This document shows, one piece after another, positions 12,801-25,800 of a stretch of DNA of 64,000 nt. Under the pieces are notes generated by a model. That model worked only from the letters and a program-made list of their open reading frames with translations. It had not been told where the DNA came from and did no database searches. Numbering within the stretch: the first letter of the stretch is position 1; every line of letters starts with the position of its first letter. The stretch spans positions 124,001 to 188,000 of the forward strand of contig DF236957.1 in NCBI GenBank assembly GCA_000708835.1, read 5' to 3'. The translations under genes and the position numbers were made by a program. This DNA comes from Klebsormidium nitens. Lineage: Eukaryota; Streptophyta; Klebsormidiophyceae; Klebsormidiales; Klebsormidiaceae.

Positions 12801-15040
12801 GAAAAAGGGGAGGAATGTTGAAGGCTTCTTGAAGCTCCCTAAGGAGACAAACCTGACGGTTCAGCAACTGACCGCAGTGGAGCTTAGGGAAAGGGGCTTA
12901 CGTTCAAGACAGCGAGACCCGCATCAACATTTGCGGCGTAGGGCGCACCGCCGTTGAATCCATTCCAGCCGAGCCAGAGCATGCCGGCGCCGGCGAGGGT
13001 GAAGATGATGTTGTTGGGGACGAAGCGCTCGCGGTCGCGCAGCAGGCGCGGGCCGAGCTGCAAAATCATGAGGCTGAAGTCAGCATGACGTCATAGCAGG
13101 GGTTGGGCTCAGTTGTATGAAATGGAGTCTGATTGTGTCTCAAAGAAAGCACAGGGAGCTGAGAGAAAGGCTGGTGCTTAGTGACGTGAAGGGTCGGCCT
13201 CAGGTCATAACAGGCTTTGAGCATCATGAGCAAACAGGTCAGCAGGACCCTGTAGCAAGGACTTGCAACCACAAGGGACTGCCTCCTCTAGATAAAGAGT
13301 ACTTGAGAAGGGCAGCCGAAAGAGCCTTCGCAGCAGGGAAGTGACCCCCAGAGTTCCTTGCTTGGGACAATGCACTAGGTTTCAGACTGAAAAACCAAGT
13401 GGCAGCTGAAGGGTCAGGATACAGGGCAGCTGCGAATGTGCGCCTGCTCATTACAGCTAAGTTTCACAGAAATGTGTCAATACCAACACTCTTAATCTCA
13501 AGACCCTTGGCCAAGGGGCCCATCCAGATCAGTATAATAGGGCACCTACCGGAATGTATGTTGACATTCTGGGTTCAGATGGCTAACATCATTACTGGGA
13601 GGCATAGAAGGGGCATAGAAGGAGGGGCGCGTGCTATTGTTTACCCGTCAACTTCAGGCGCTATTAGTTCTGTATCTGGGGTGAGGGTCTCTATTGGTCC
13701 ACTCTCAAGCGGGTACAAGACAATTCAGCAAATCCTACTCTAGGTGGAAGATTCTCGAAAGAGAGAGGGAGTGGCTGCGTGATATGACGACACATTCTTG
13801 AATCCCAGTTGCGCATTGTCAACAGGGGTCCCTCAAGCCTCTTAGATATTAGGAACAAAATCAATTGCAGAATAAGACCAGCAGTATGTGACTTTTCTGC
13901 AGAAGTACTACAAGCGCACTTGGTTCTTCCTTCACAGTCAGTGAATAAGCTGACCCATATTTATGGATAGAAGCTGAAAATCTGGCATTCAGAAGGGTTC
14001 AAACTTGGAGATATGTGTTCTTCAAGAGCGCATCACGACCACTGAGTTTTCCAGCCGGGGTACAAAATCAGCTCACACAACTACGAACAATACGTTACAT
14101 TCTGCCAAGATTCAATGAAGAATGTAGATCTTATTCAAACTCTCTGCCCAAACCTGGAGTTAGCAGAGGTAGCTAATGTAAGGGGGGGCTTCATCAGCTG
14201 GTCAAATTATAAAAGAGCATGCCAGCTAACTCAGTATTCAGAAGGACACAAGCAGATCTTGGTCGACTCTGGATCCGAAGAAGGTCACAGAGTCTCTTCA
14301 TCACAATGATCATACACAACACCCAGCTGGGAATAATCCACTTTTGGACAACACCAGAACAGGAAGAAGACAGGGGTAGGAAGCAGCCCCCCTCACTTCA
14401 AGAAGAAGAAGTTGTTTGTAGCGGGCAAAGTGTTCCTCACCCAGTATGCTGCAACATAGCCGGCAGTCCCAGACGACACGTGGATCACGTAACCCCCCGC
14501 AAAGTCCAGGATGCCCCATTGGAAACCCCAACCCCCGCCCCACATCGAAAACGCCCCGACCGTGTAGGAGAACACGTGCCACAGCGGCACGAAGATCATC
14601 CACGCAATGAAGTTCATCCGCGCGAGCAGCGACCCCGCGATCAGGACCGGCGTGATGGCCGCAAAGACGAACTGGAAGTAGACGATCGTCGACATCCCGT
14701 AGCTCAACTCCAGCTCCGCCTCGTACAAATGCGCCTGCACCGTCAGGAACCCCGCGCCGAGGGCGGTCCCCGGCTTGCCCAGGATCGGCAGCATGTACTG
14801 CCCGAAGCTCATACGGTATCCGCACAGCACCCACACGATCAGGATGCACGCGTACGAGTACATGACCATGAACGCGGAGTTGACCGCCCACTTCTTCTTC
14901 ACGATGCCCCCGTAGAGCATCACGAGCCCGACCATGGTTTGCAGCCCGACGAAGGTGGCGCTCGTGAGCTGCCATGCGTTGTTCCCGGTGTCGAGAAATT
15001 CCATTGGCTCCTCCATGATCGCGGTGACGTTGTCACCCAT
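9830..15040 (-). CDS. AMT2: Ammonium transporter, AMT2/MEP type
   Basis: Plasma-membrane channel-like transporter for ammonium. Exons on the minus strand: 14441-15040, 12902-13057, 12132-12261, 11340-11593, 10371-10496 and 9830-10009, with the stop at 9830-9832. All joins are GT-AG and in phase. The predicted protein has 481 residues, the usual AMT2 length. Two pore histidines are visible, H187 (in [10 protein letters not shown]) and H341 (in IIHTHALAG). Family signatures LDFAGG and [11 protein letters not shown] are present, and the C-terminal tail runs [13 protein letters not shown] then VHGDQ. The start [12 protein letters not shown] is the first ATG of the long first exon. Sequence resembles land-plant AMT2 and bacterial AmtB more than AMT1. 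Introns 3 and 4 carry broken copies of the edges of exon 4 (separate entries). The gene is head-to-head with the LRR gene, 1.8 kb apart. Certainty is high for the family, moderate for the subgroup. Confidence 0.92.
11029..11153 (-). repeat. Decayed copies of the donor edge of transporter exon 4 (copy 2 and a fragment)
   Basis: 11085-11153 repeats the same exon 4 end with more changes, and its donor has become GGCATTG, so GT is lost. A 15-base fragment CGCAGCGGCGTCTCG remains at 11029-11043. Spacing between copies is about 110-130 bases. Confidence 0.8.
11195..11264 (-). repeat. Decayed copy of the donor edge of transporter exon 4 (copy 1)
   Basis: Copies the last about 55 bases of exon 4 plus its donor and the following TGACGTCA; the true edge is at 11326-11395. 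The donor context (CAGGTACTTGACGTCAGC on the minus strand) is kept. Lies in intron 4, directly beyond the true donor. Confidence 0.85.
11736..11804 (-). repeat. Decayed copy of the acceptor edge of transporter exon 4
   Basis: Repeats the first about 66 bases of exon 4 (true copy 11530-11593) including the AG acceptor. One base is lost in the segment matching the WASIVNG codons, so if spliced in it would shift the frame and stop early. Lies in intron 3 just upstream of the true exon. Confidence 0.85.
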
Positions 15041-16877
15041 TGTGACGCGTCACTAGCTGAGCTGGCTTGCGCCCAGACGTGGCTGAAGGGTTGCGCGCTT
15101 TTGAGGAGCGGAAGTGCAGTAGCTGCGGGTTTGGGCAGAGGGACGAACGCAGCTGGAAAGAGGTTGTCTGCGTGTTGTTACGAAGGAGGAGGCGGTGGGA
15201 CTGCGAGCTGACCACGTACCAGCTGCGAAATCAGCAAACACAAGTCTGATTCTAACTCCTCCTTGGGTTTCAACATCACAACAAACTTGATCCCAGGTTG
15301 CAGCCACTGCAGAACGATAATGTGGCGCTGGTTTTGCGACGGCAGAGTCCAGACCTTGCTTGAAGTTGAAGGAGGCGTGGGGAAGGCATGACGTCTTCGA
15401 GTAGGTACGGAGAGTCTTGGATGCCCGCATTTCATCTCCTATGCTCTTCTGTGACTTGCTGTCTGTAGGTAGAAAGTACCGGTAGTAGTCTGTGGTAGCT
15501 GCAATTTTAAGGCTTGTTGCTCTCAGTTGAGCACTCTGACCCCGCAGCGCCTGGACGAAAAACTAGGTAGGTACCTGCACTATGTAGCCGTACCTATGAT
15601 GGGACTTCGAAAGAGCTAGGCCAACTTAATGAAGCATACCGTATGCATACCTAGAATTTCTGAACCTTATCCGATCTTCCACAGTGCACACGCGATGTTT
15701 GGGCCGCACACCGTACACAAGTTGTTACCTACAAACCTCCGCATCACACCTGTGTGCACACTTGTGAGCTTGTAAGAATCAGCTCTGCCGCTGCCAGGCC
15801 GAAGGTATCATAGCGAGTTTCGGAGGGGTGCCTAGTCTGGGGGATCCCGCCGACCTAGGGATACCACGGGTTCCACGTGAGTGCACGTGGCCTGTGGTGC
15901 ATGGTACCTACACGCTGGCCCCTGGGCCCCGCTGCTCGACAGCTGTCCGAAAGCTGTGTTCCAGACTACCGATTCTAAACACAGAGCCGTCTGACAGGTT
16001 CGAACTTCCGCGTAACTAATGTCTTCACCTGTGTCAGATGTGTCGGAATGTCGTCAACCTGTCGTTCGCGAACTAACCTGAGGTCTTGACCGTAGATTAT
16101 GTCGACCGGGCATGCCAAGTCAATGTCAACCGTCCGTTGAGAACAGTTCTCTGGAGTCTGGTCCGTTTGAATTTGATTCTGTTCAAAGTTCAAACTTTGA
16201 AGCCAGGCTGCACTCAGCGCTGCGATACAGGCGCAAGTTGCATCTGAGTCCTGCGTTCGCGACAGTACCTATACCTACTAGGATTTTAATAGGGGTGCGT
16301 TCACTTTGATACAGATACAGGAGCACCGGGCAACTCAGTTATTAACACCCTAACCTAAAACATCACGCACTCCGCACTTTGACCGACGCTAACCCCCTAA
16401 CTAACCCCACCCGTCCCCCGGGTGCTTATTGAACTTATTGAACGCACCCCTCGGTAAACGCAAAGGATCGCCAGAGTGTGCATGGCCAGCTTGTCGAACT
16501 GCGGACTCTCATCGACGGTTTGGAACCTGTAGATGGAAGTTTTGACGGCCCGATGGCGGCTCTTTATCTTGGCTAGTGCTTGCTAGGTACCTGTTCTCCC
16601 TTGACTCTGAGACTTGAGAACAGCCTATACCGGTAGTATTGATCTCGTCCAGTGCCAGGCTGCCAGCTGAGCCCAGCTCAGGCTGCTTTTGCTTGCAATG
16701 CAAAACACCAGCTACCGTATTGAATTTGAAGACACGGAAGGTTTGCTGAATCATAGCTTCTTCGCAATGTGGCGAAGGCAATGCATGCGGATACCATCTT
16801 CAAAAGGAGTACTGAGGTAGCATGATGCTTGGCGCTACGTTTCGCGCCTTCATCCTGGCCCCTGCTCTGGACCCAAA
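15041..16877. other. Divergent intergenic region between the ammonium transporter and the LRR gene
   Basis: About 1.8 kb between two outward-facing starts, so it should hold both promoters and 5' leaders. It contains a foldback element (16291-16451). I see no open frame of interest and no clear TATA box that I would assign. Confidence 0.6.
16291..16451 (+). mobile_element. Foldback (MITE-like) element copy E2
   Basis: AGGGGTGCGTTCA at 16291-16303 is the exact complement of TGAACGCACCCCT at 16439-16451. The right end carries two copies of the 10-base word GTTCAATAAG (minus strand). The left second copy is degraded. The core matches copy E1: CCGGGCA, then CACTCCGCAC, then CCCACCCGTCCCCCGGGTG. 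I found no clear target-site duplication. It sits between two divergent gene starts. Confidence 0.7.
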
Positions 16878-19800
16878 ATGAATGAGGATGTTTCTGAATT
16901 GAAGGGTTCCGTACTGGATGTTCGGCGAGAAAACTATGGCAAGAGGGGTGAGCAACTGCTTCACTCCTCAAAATCTGGGACACAGCTTGCTTTTGGACGA
17001 TTGAGCTGTTCTTTGGTAAAAACAAGGAGTGCTGCTCAGTCTTTCTTCCCAAAAAAGGTGGTGCTTGCTGGGAGGGTGCTGCAGAAGGGGTTGATCCAAA
17101 TCCACAATTTTTATTTTAGAAAGCTGATGCCTTTAAGAAAAAACGCTTGTACGATCTTCTTCACAAGTGCAGGCTGTAGCTTTTATCCACCATCGCAAGC
17201 TTTGCAGCAGATTTCAGGATGGCTTTTTCACACACTGAAAGGTAAAACTACACTTCTCCTTGACTCTCTTGCCTGTGCCTTTACTTAAACGATACATACA
17301 CGGCGAGCGGCTCCAGCGGATAAACGAAGCTCAACTTCTGTGCTGCAGATCATGAGATATTCTCCATCCACGCATACGCCCTGGGCCTCGAGTCCCTCCA
17401 CGCAATCATCGACCTCCCAAGCTTCACAAACGTGCAAACACTCAGCTTGCACAACAACAACATCGCTCACATTGAGCGCCTGGAAAGCCTCACAAACCTA
17501 ACTGAGCTCAATCTTTCGTCCAACAATTTGCAAACCATCGAAGGACTTACACGGTTATTCAGCCTTGAAATCCTGAACCTCGCAAGTAACGGGATCCAGA
17601 AGATTGAGGGCTTGGAACGGCTAACGGCGCTGCGAAGATTGGTGCTCTCTCACAATCAGATCGCATCCTTGGATGGCCTGTCAGCTTTGCATGGACCGAG
17701 GTAAGGTGCTCACGGTTTGTGTGAGATGCTTCTTGCTCTGAGATAACGGGATTCAAAAGTACGCAAATGCATATAAACAGCATCCATTTGGATTGCACTT
17801 TTGATCTCTGGTGTTGTAGTTGCAAACAAGTGTAGACGGAAAAAGTATATGTACGACCCCACCCTGCAATGTGGATATAGAGTAATCCTGTCTGCAAGGG
17901 AATTGCTCAAGGGGATGTCCTGGGAACCCTCTGATTCAGGGGTTGGTAAAATGCAAGGATTTTCGACACCAATGCCGACATGCATCCAGCTCTCCGTTGC
18001 TCTGAATTGGTTAGCCCGTTGCTTGTATAACCAAAAAGGATATGGTCATGCGCGCAAGGCCAGAGGATAATAGAGCATAGGTTCGATCAAGGTCAGAGGA
18101 GGGTTATAGTAGGTTCTGGTGCTGCAATCCTGTTCATCTTGGCCTCATTTGCTGATGAGGAAAAAGCTGGTTGCCTTCTCGACTATGGAGAGCTCCATTT
18201 TTTACGACCACAATCTCTTAAGCAAACCATAATTCTCAAAAACCTGCAGGTATTCACTAACCAGCCTTGACCTCCGGGATAACCTGGTTGCGTCCCTGTC
18301 AGAGGTATGGGTCCTGGCGGGGTTACCCAAGCTGACCACCCTAGTCTTCTCTGCCGGCCACCAGGACAACCCCGTCTGTCACGTTGCGAATTACCGCCAG
18401 GCAGTTACCACAGCGATCCCAGGACTCCAGTCTCTAGATGGGGTCCAAATCCAGCCGAGACGAATTAGCGCTGGCTTGACTGCAAACGAGCCCCAGGAAA
18501 CGGCTGCTTCGCGCCAAAATGTGAACAGGCCTGTGCCGGGAAGACCTATTCACACCCAACTTGGATACAATCTGAACAACCAGCTTCCATACTGGAGGGG
18601 CGGAGACGGAACAGCCCCCCCGGGCCTTCCAGCTCAGTCGGAGAGGGCTGCTTCTGGGGCGTTTACATCCACGAGCTTCACGCCCAAAATCGACCACGCG
18701 TTGCAGGGGTTCTACAGACGGCAGCAGCAGAGGGGGGGTCCTCGGCAAGGGGAACAAGCGTTGTCTCATTCCCCCCATCAGAACAATTTCCGTCCTTTGA
18801 ACAACCAGACCCGGAATGTCTTTGACGATGCTTTAGGGGGCCAGGAGAATATACAGGGCGTTGTGAATGCGGGGGGTCAGGAGCAGGGAGAGAGTTTTCA
18901 CACTGAGGAACATCGGCGGGCTGCAGAGTACGAGGACCGGATCAGGGTGCTGGAGTCGAGGTTGCTGGACTTGGCTCAGAAGGTGGAGAAAGAGGGGGGC
19001 GAAAAAGAGAGGGTGGCGAAGAAAGTGTCGGAGGGGGGCTCAGGGGCGGTTGACCTTGACGGTAGATCAGTGCAGGAGCGGAGTTGGAGTCTGCGCCAGA
19101 AAGAGGCCGACTTCGACAGCGCTGACCAGGTGGCAGAAGAGGAGCGCATCAGCGGATGGAAGAAACGGAAGGGGGGGGAGGAAGTGGCTGGTGGAAATGC
19201 CCCCCCGCAGCACGAAGCACGGCCTCGGACACTCATTCATGGGCATGGGGGCCAGGAGGGGAAGAACAAGATTGTGAACACGGGGACGCAGAGGCTGCTG
19301 GCGCTGGTGAATGAGAGGAAGACCAAGAAGGGGGCTATGGGTGCAACGGAGGTGAGCTGGCACTCAATCTGCATTCAGTTCCGGAGTACTACTTACAGAG
19401 CTGCACCGCTATTGGCAAAGTGAAGTGGACAGGAGGGGAGTTCAGTAACTGCTATGCAAGACAATTGGACCGGTCAGGTTCCAGAGGATTATGCACCCTT
19501 GCATCCAGCAATCTGATCGATGCTGTGAAGCAGCATACATGCTTGTCGTTTTAGCGGCTACTTTCCAAGCCTGATGGCAATAGAAGCATAATCAAAGCAT
19601 GGCACTGGACCCCAAGGTTCAGTAGCTCAAAAACACTTCGCATACAGGGGGATTCATCTTCAATTTTGGAACCTTGCCCTGTTGAGATAGGCCCGCTGAT
19701 GAATCTTTGTCCACCGACTTCACTCGATGCAGGGCAGATGTTTTAGGATGATCTGAATGTCCTTCACCCCAGTGGCCTGGGTTTCTTCGAAAACGCAACA

Positions 19801-22800
19801 GTATTAAATGATGTTGGGAAAGTCTGCCAATTTTACTGAATGATGACCTGGCGACCTGGTTAGGTGCTCTTTTCAGTATATCGTGCTCTCATACTAAAGC
19901 GTGTCTCTGCCACTGCAGACTTCGAAGCTCCGAACGGTTCTTCTTGCGGACGAGGCCACCCAAACATCCAACACGGAGGACTTCCGGGTTTCTCGGCTGA
20001 CTCGAGAGGCAGACGCCCTCCGCAAAGAGCTAGACTCCGTTGCCGACGAGCTGGCGAAACGAGACGCGGCAGACGCGAAGGCAAAAGCGGTTGCAGCTCA
20101 GGAACGAGAGGAGCGGGAAAGGGCGTCGAAAGAGGGGGCAGAGAAGCGAGCAGAACTGGAAGAGCTGGTGAAAAAGCTGACAAAGGAAAGTGCAGAGAAG
20201 CAGGAGGCGTGGGCGAAGAAGGAGAGCGATCTGCAGGGGACGCTACTGGAGGCGGAGAGGCGCGCTGAGGTGAGGCTAACGTCAGCGGCACGGGCTTGAG
20301 AAAATTGTACGATGACGGAGTGCGGTTGATTACGGTGGTGGCTGGTTTGGGTGCCAAGAGAGGTGGTGAGTTGAGCCGGCACTTGCCTTGCCCACTGCAA
20401 GGGCTTTTTAGGGGAGGTATCTGATCCTTCTGCGGGACCGGACGAGGAGCCGTAGAATAAGTTGGCCTTGTTTATTGAGCGTCCTTGTCTGTCTGTCGGA
20501 GGGTACAGATGAGTCACTCGACTCTGCTTTGCTGTTCAAACATATCAAATCAGCACCGCAAGACTTTGCTTTGCTGACTTCAAGGGAATGCATACAGCGC
20601 CCCAACCTTTGAAGAAGAGTCTCTCACTTGATTCGCAGTGGCTTTCATTTGTCGAGGCTTGTCGTGCTTGCCTTGTGTCGGGCTGTCTAGGTTCACTCTT
20701 CGTAATGTGTCCTGGAAAAATTCAATCCTATCCGCAGGCAAAAGCTCACAGTCTGGAGGTTGCTCAAGAGTCGCTAGCCGCACTGGAGGCCCAAGCCGTG
20801 TCCGCCAAAGCCCGGGCCGTTTCGGACGCCGTCCAAACCCTCCAAAAGGAACTTTCGGACGTCCGAACCGAGAAAGCCAGAGTTGATGCGGACCTGGCAG
20901 CCGCTGCGGCGTCGAGAAAAGAGCTGGAGGGAGAACTAGAAAGGGGGAGACGAGAACGGGAGGGTGCGCAGGAGAGGGCGAGGGTTGCAGCGGCGGGGGC
21001 GGAGGAGGTGCGGAAGAAGCTGCAGGCGGTGTCAGCGGAAGCAGTGAGTGGGCATCCTCGAGACATTCGTGAAGATTATGAGTCTTCCTTTTCCTTTTCT
21101 TTCTTTCTTCAACATCGATTTGAGTTGGATTTCGATTCGAGAAACAATTTGGTGCCCAGGGTTTCGATGAGAGTATACAACCGGGGTGTCGCGCCTGGAG
21201 GCTGGGTCAGCACATTGCGGGTGGTCGCTGGACTCCACCTTCAGCCTTGCTTTCGCTTAGCCAGCCAACGACGTGCTTTGGCAGAGCCGAACGCGATTAC
21301 AGGTTTGTGGAAGCTGTTGAAATCGATAGCGTGCTTTGTGAGCTGCACTGGCACGACCTCAGGCGTTCTGAAGAACCATGCCTATACTTGAGTTCTGTTT
21401 TTGAAGTAGCGGGTCAATCTGGCGTTTGAAGAACCCTGCTCGGCGCCGACTCGGTCGCCAAATCACGACTGCTGTCAGTTTCTGCAAAGAGCCGCAGTGT
21501 CGGGCAGGGCAAGATTGTGCTGTTCTAAGTCCTGACTTGCACGTTTCACCTTCCACCAACCACTTCCCAAAAACACAGTCGGAATGCTGAAAGACCTCAC
21601 CGTTTACCGTTTGCTACTCGTTTATTACGTCAGGAGGCGAGCAAAGTCGATAAGGCCGCGTTCCACTGATAACCGACAATTCCGCTAAAGGTGCTGACTT
21701 CTGAAAAGACCTCGCTGCACAACGCTTACCACCCGTCTCTGCGTCAAAATGTTCGCAAAAATAAGGGAATGCTTAAAGACCCCACCGTTTACTGGTGACT
21801 ACCCTTCTTCACTGCAGGAGGCGAGCAAAGTGGGCGAGGCCGCAGCCCGCGACGAGGCGCGGCGCATGGCGGCCGCTCTGGCGCTCTGCCACGAGGACCA
21901 CCAGATCGCGATCAACCACCTCAAGGAGTAAGGCCAAGTCCGATCCCCTATTAAGCGTCCAGATCGACGGATGTCACCCGTATGTGACGACGACGTCTGT
22001 GAGCTGATAGTTAGAATTTGCGACAGCACTTCCCTGCAGGCCTCTGCACCGTCCGGTAGACATGCGTGTCCTCTAATCACTTTCATTCTTGTCTCCGGAG
22101 TCATCTCGTAGCTAAGGCTTACGTCTGAGATCGCCAGGTAAAATTCACGCTTTTCCGTCTCTGGCAAGACGCAACTCGCCGTGCAGTTGGAGAACAGTCA
22201 ACCACAACATCGAAGTGTCAAGTTTGCAATTGCAGTCTGAGGCAGAGAGTCAGGACCACGTACCTACAACTTCGATTCAAATCTGTCAAAGCTGCGACGC
22301 ATCATTCAAGGCAAGAAACTTCTGCTCAGATTGCTTCGTCCGCACAGGCTGCATTCGCAAGAGGTGCAAAACCTGGTCGAGCGGGAGGCGGCGCACGCAC
22401 GGGAAAGGGCAGCGCTGGAGTCTGGGCATGCTCAGGCGAAGCGGCAGCTGGAGGGAAGGATCCGAGACCTGGAAGACGAGCTGCGGAACGCCTTGCAAGG
22501 TGAGCAATCATCCACACATGATTTTCGCTGCTCAGATCTGGAAACGAGAGATGCACGACCGCCCAAAACCAAGGGTTGTGCGAGCGGGATGTGAGAGACA
22601 ATCCTCTGTAGCCAATCCCTCTTTTGAGTGTCGCCATTCCTGTCAGAAAATGTTCGGTGTGAAAACTTCTCACCCTGTTTTGCTGACAACCTTCCATTAG
22701 AAGGCGTCGGATGTCAGGTTGACTCATTGGACGGAGTCTCGCCAATCGCTTTGTCAAGCTCCCCTGCGTAAAAGCCAAACAGCAAAGGTGTAGATTCATT

Positions 22801-25800
22801 CTCCTCAAACATCTAAGTCATGAAGAGGGTTGCATGGGAATGGACGGACAGACTCAGCAAACCGCCTCGTGCAAGTGAAGGAATCTGTGCAAGCTTTCCT
22901 TAGTAGTCATTGTGCATATCCCTTCTCTGCAGACAACGCCGCTGAGATCCAAAGGCTGCAGGGCTCGCTGGAGCGCGCGGAACTAGAAGCGGCGGAGAAC
23001 CGACGCTCCCTTCGGGCCTCGCTACAGAAGGTGGGGGTCACCGATCCGTTCGTGGCATACCCCTCGATTCGTGCAGTTTTACAGTCGTAGCTGCCGCCTT
23101 CCGGTTGAGATTGCTACATTTGGTACCAAGTGCATCTGCTTGTCTCCTTTCTGTAGATTCAGATTCAATGACCTGCTCAATGGATTGTGTCATTTCTAGT
23201 GTTTCCGCAATCTTTCCCGCAGCGTACTTTCTAACGCGGCCTCTATCTCGTCCTCATGGGCTCCAGCCTGACGTCCGGCGTCGCTGACGCAAGCCTTTTC
23301 CTGTTCCGCTTCTCAAGGAGTCTCAAGCGGAAGAGCTGGTGGCGGAACTGACGGAAGTCGTGCGGCGCCAGAAAGCCAAGATTGAGGCGCTGCAAAAGGA
23401 GCGGGAAGAGGCCGAGCCAAGAAGAGGAGTGAGGCTTCACTTGAAGCAACCGGCCAGAAAACTCAATGCCTACATAGGGCATCCTTTGCTTTTGCATGAG
23501 ATGTCAAGAAGGGACTAGGACCTGTGTCACCCGCAGCTCGATGTCGTCTGCAAGTACTGCCTTGAAAGCAGCCAGCCTTTCCGAGCATGCCAACGCTACT
23601 GTTTGGGTCCGCTTGCCCACCCCAACTCATTCTTCAACATGCTTCCTCCAATTCAGAATACAATAATGTCCCTTCTGCAAGTTGGGTTTCTGCTACAGGA
23701 GACGCTCAGGTCTAGGATATCATCTCTACAATGAATCTCACACAAGAAAACGGATATTTCGGGCAAGAGCAACCTCCTGTTGAAGACAGGGCGGGTGTAA
23801 AGAAAGTGGAGAAGAGATTGGCCATATTTCGTCCAAGGCTTTAAACAGACTGTCTCATCGAGGACGAGTCCCTGACTTTTTAAATCTGCAGAAGGCGCTT
23901 GCAGGAGGTTGCCGTGTTCCGGCGACGAGGAGAAAAATCCTCTGGCGCACGAAGCCGAGCGAATTGCTCTCAGCTAGATCGATGGGATCCTTACCGAGCG
24001 CTTTCTCTAGAATTCGAGAGTCCTCGTCGAAACTCTTGATAAGATCTATTCCAGGAGATTGCTACGCCATGACGACGAGTAAAACCCTAGCGGCGCGCAG
24101 AACCGAGCTCGGTGACATGCTGCTCTCAGAGGAGTCCAATTAGCTTCTTACCAACGCTCTACTCTACCTTTGGACGTTTCATCCAGCATTGTTCTGAACC
24201 TTGCAGGAGGTTGCCGCGCTACGACGTCGAGTAGAAACCCTAGCGACGCGCGAACTCGAGCTCGGCGAGCTGCTGTCCGAAAAGGAAGGCGCTCTCGCGG
24301 CAACGGACGCGGCCCTCGAGAAACGGACGTCCGAGAACCGAGAACTAGGCGCGGCGCTCGCAAAGGCGCAGGAGAGCGAAAGGAGGCGAGGCGACGAGGA
24401 GGGGCTGCTGAGGCAGCGGCTAGAGCTGGCGGAGGATAAGGTTAAGGTGGGTGCTTTAGTCCTGAGTGTGGCTCCCTGTTTGCGTTGCGATCATGCCAAA
24501 AGGAAACAAAACCCGAAGTAAGTTAAGCGGCCAAGTCGAAAACGTGTTTGACAGATGGTCTCTCGGTAAAGTTGCTTTTGTCCGTCAGCAAAGTGTACGT
24601 TTTGTTCAGTCTCTTCCCGCTTTTTGCTTGTATACCCTGGAGCTCTGCAGCATCCACTCGTACTGGCATTTATCGTGCGATTAATCCCAAAAAATTTGCG
24701 TTCTCTCGGATACCTGTCCTGAATTCGCATCGCTTTTCCTTGACTACCCCGAGGCGGATTCTCGATGCGGAAAGGCGAGATTTTGAGGTTTTTACACCCC
24801 GTGTCCTCAGATCAAGGACAAGATGCTCGACAGTCAGAACGCATCCCTGGCCGGCTCGAAGGGTGAGATTGCCCGGCTGAAGACTGCCGTTCGAGAAACC
24901 GAGGACGCAGCGGCACGGGCGGCTGCAGAGTGGAAAGAGCGGCTGCGGGACGAAATTGAGCAAGTGAGTGCACACTGACGTCACAATGGATAAAGGGCTA
25001 GAGTCACCGATTGCTCGTGTTGAAGCTCGAAATCTTTACGCAGCACTCAATGTAAGCACCGAAGTAGGCTCTAGGTCAAACGCTTTTTTTATACCCTCTC
25101 AGCAGCCGAGCTTGATCCAAGCCTCAGAGTAGCTCACCCCCGAGGTTGGCACTCTAAGATACCACGCAGTCGCCGCATTAGCGCATAGGCGGAGATCGAT
25201 TCGATCATGAAAGGCCAGTCACGAACGCCTGACCTCCTATTCGCCGAAGTTTTTGCAGCTTCTAAGTGTCCCCCCTGTCCTTGCGGGAGCGCGCGCTGAG
25301 GGTCGAGCCGGAGGCTCAGATCGTTCGATGGCGCTTTCTCCTGCAATTCTTGCACCGCCAGGATCAGTATTACATTTCCTGCCATTGAGGGACGCCTCCG
25401 CTCCTGCAAGCCACGAAAGCCAAAAATCTTTGCATTCGTCAGACGCCCAAGTCTTTGTGCAGGGGCGCGCGCTGAGGGCCGAGCTGGAGGCTCAAGACGC
25501 GACGTTAGCGGAGCTGGAGGACAAACTAGAGGCGGAACGTGGGGCCGGGAAGAAGGCGGCCGCCGAGGCGAAGGAGCTGAGAGCGAAGCTGGACGAAAAG
25601 GACGGCGTCCTGCGGTGAGCCGCTGAAAGTAATTGCTCCTCGTGCAACTAGATGTGGTGTCACGGCGACACAAGGAACTGATTTACTGCTCGTTTGTCGC
25701 CGAGATTTAAATTGCGCGGTAGAGGAGCTGAGAGCGAAATTGGACGGAAAGGACGGCGTCTTGCGGTGAGCCGTCGCCACCAGCGGTGCTCGAACGGAGC

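Noticed and set aside
13399-13743. 114-codon open frame inside transporter intron 1, plus strand
   Set aside because: It lies antisense inside a long intron, has no recognised motif, and is not supported by splice signals.
17219-17241. Alternative first exon MAFSHTE for the LRR gene
   Set aside because: Its donor leaves phase 2, which does not fit the phase-1 start of exon 2; the exon at 16878-16947 fits.
15985-18095. GGTTCGA-type words that could be tRNA B boxes (15991, 18078)
   Set aside because: No matching A box, acceptor stem or anticodon arm could be folded around them.
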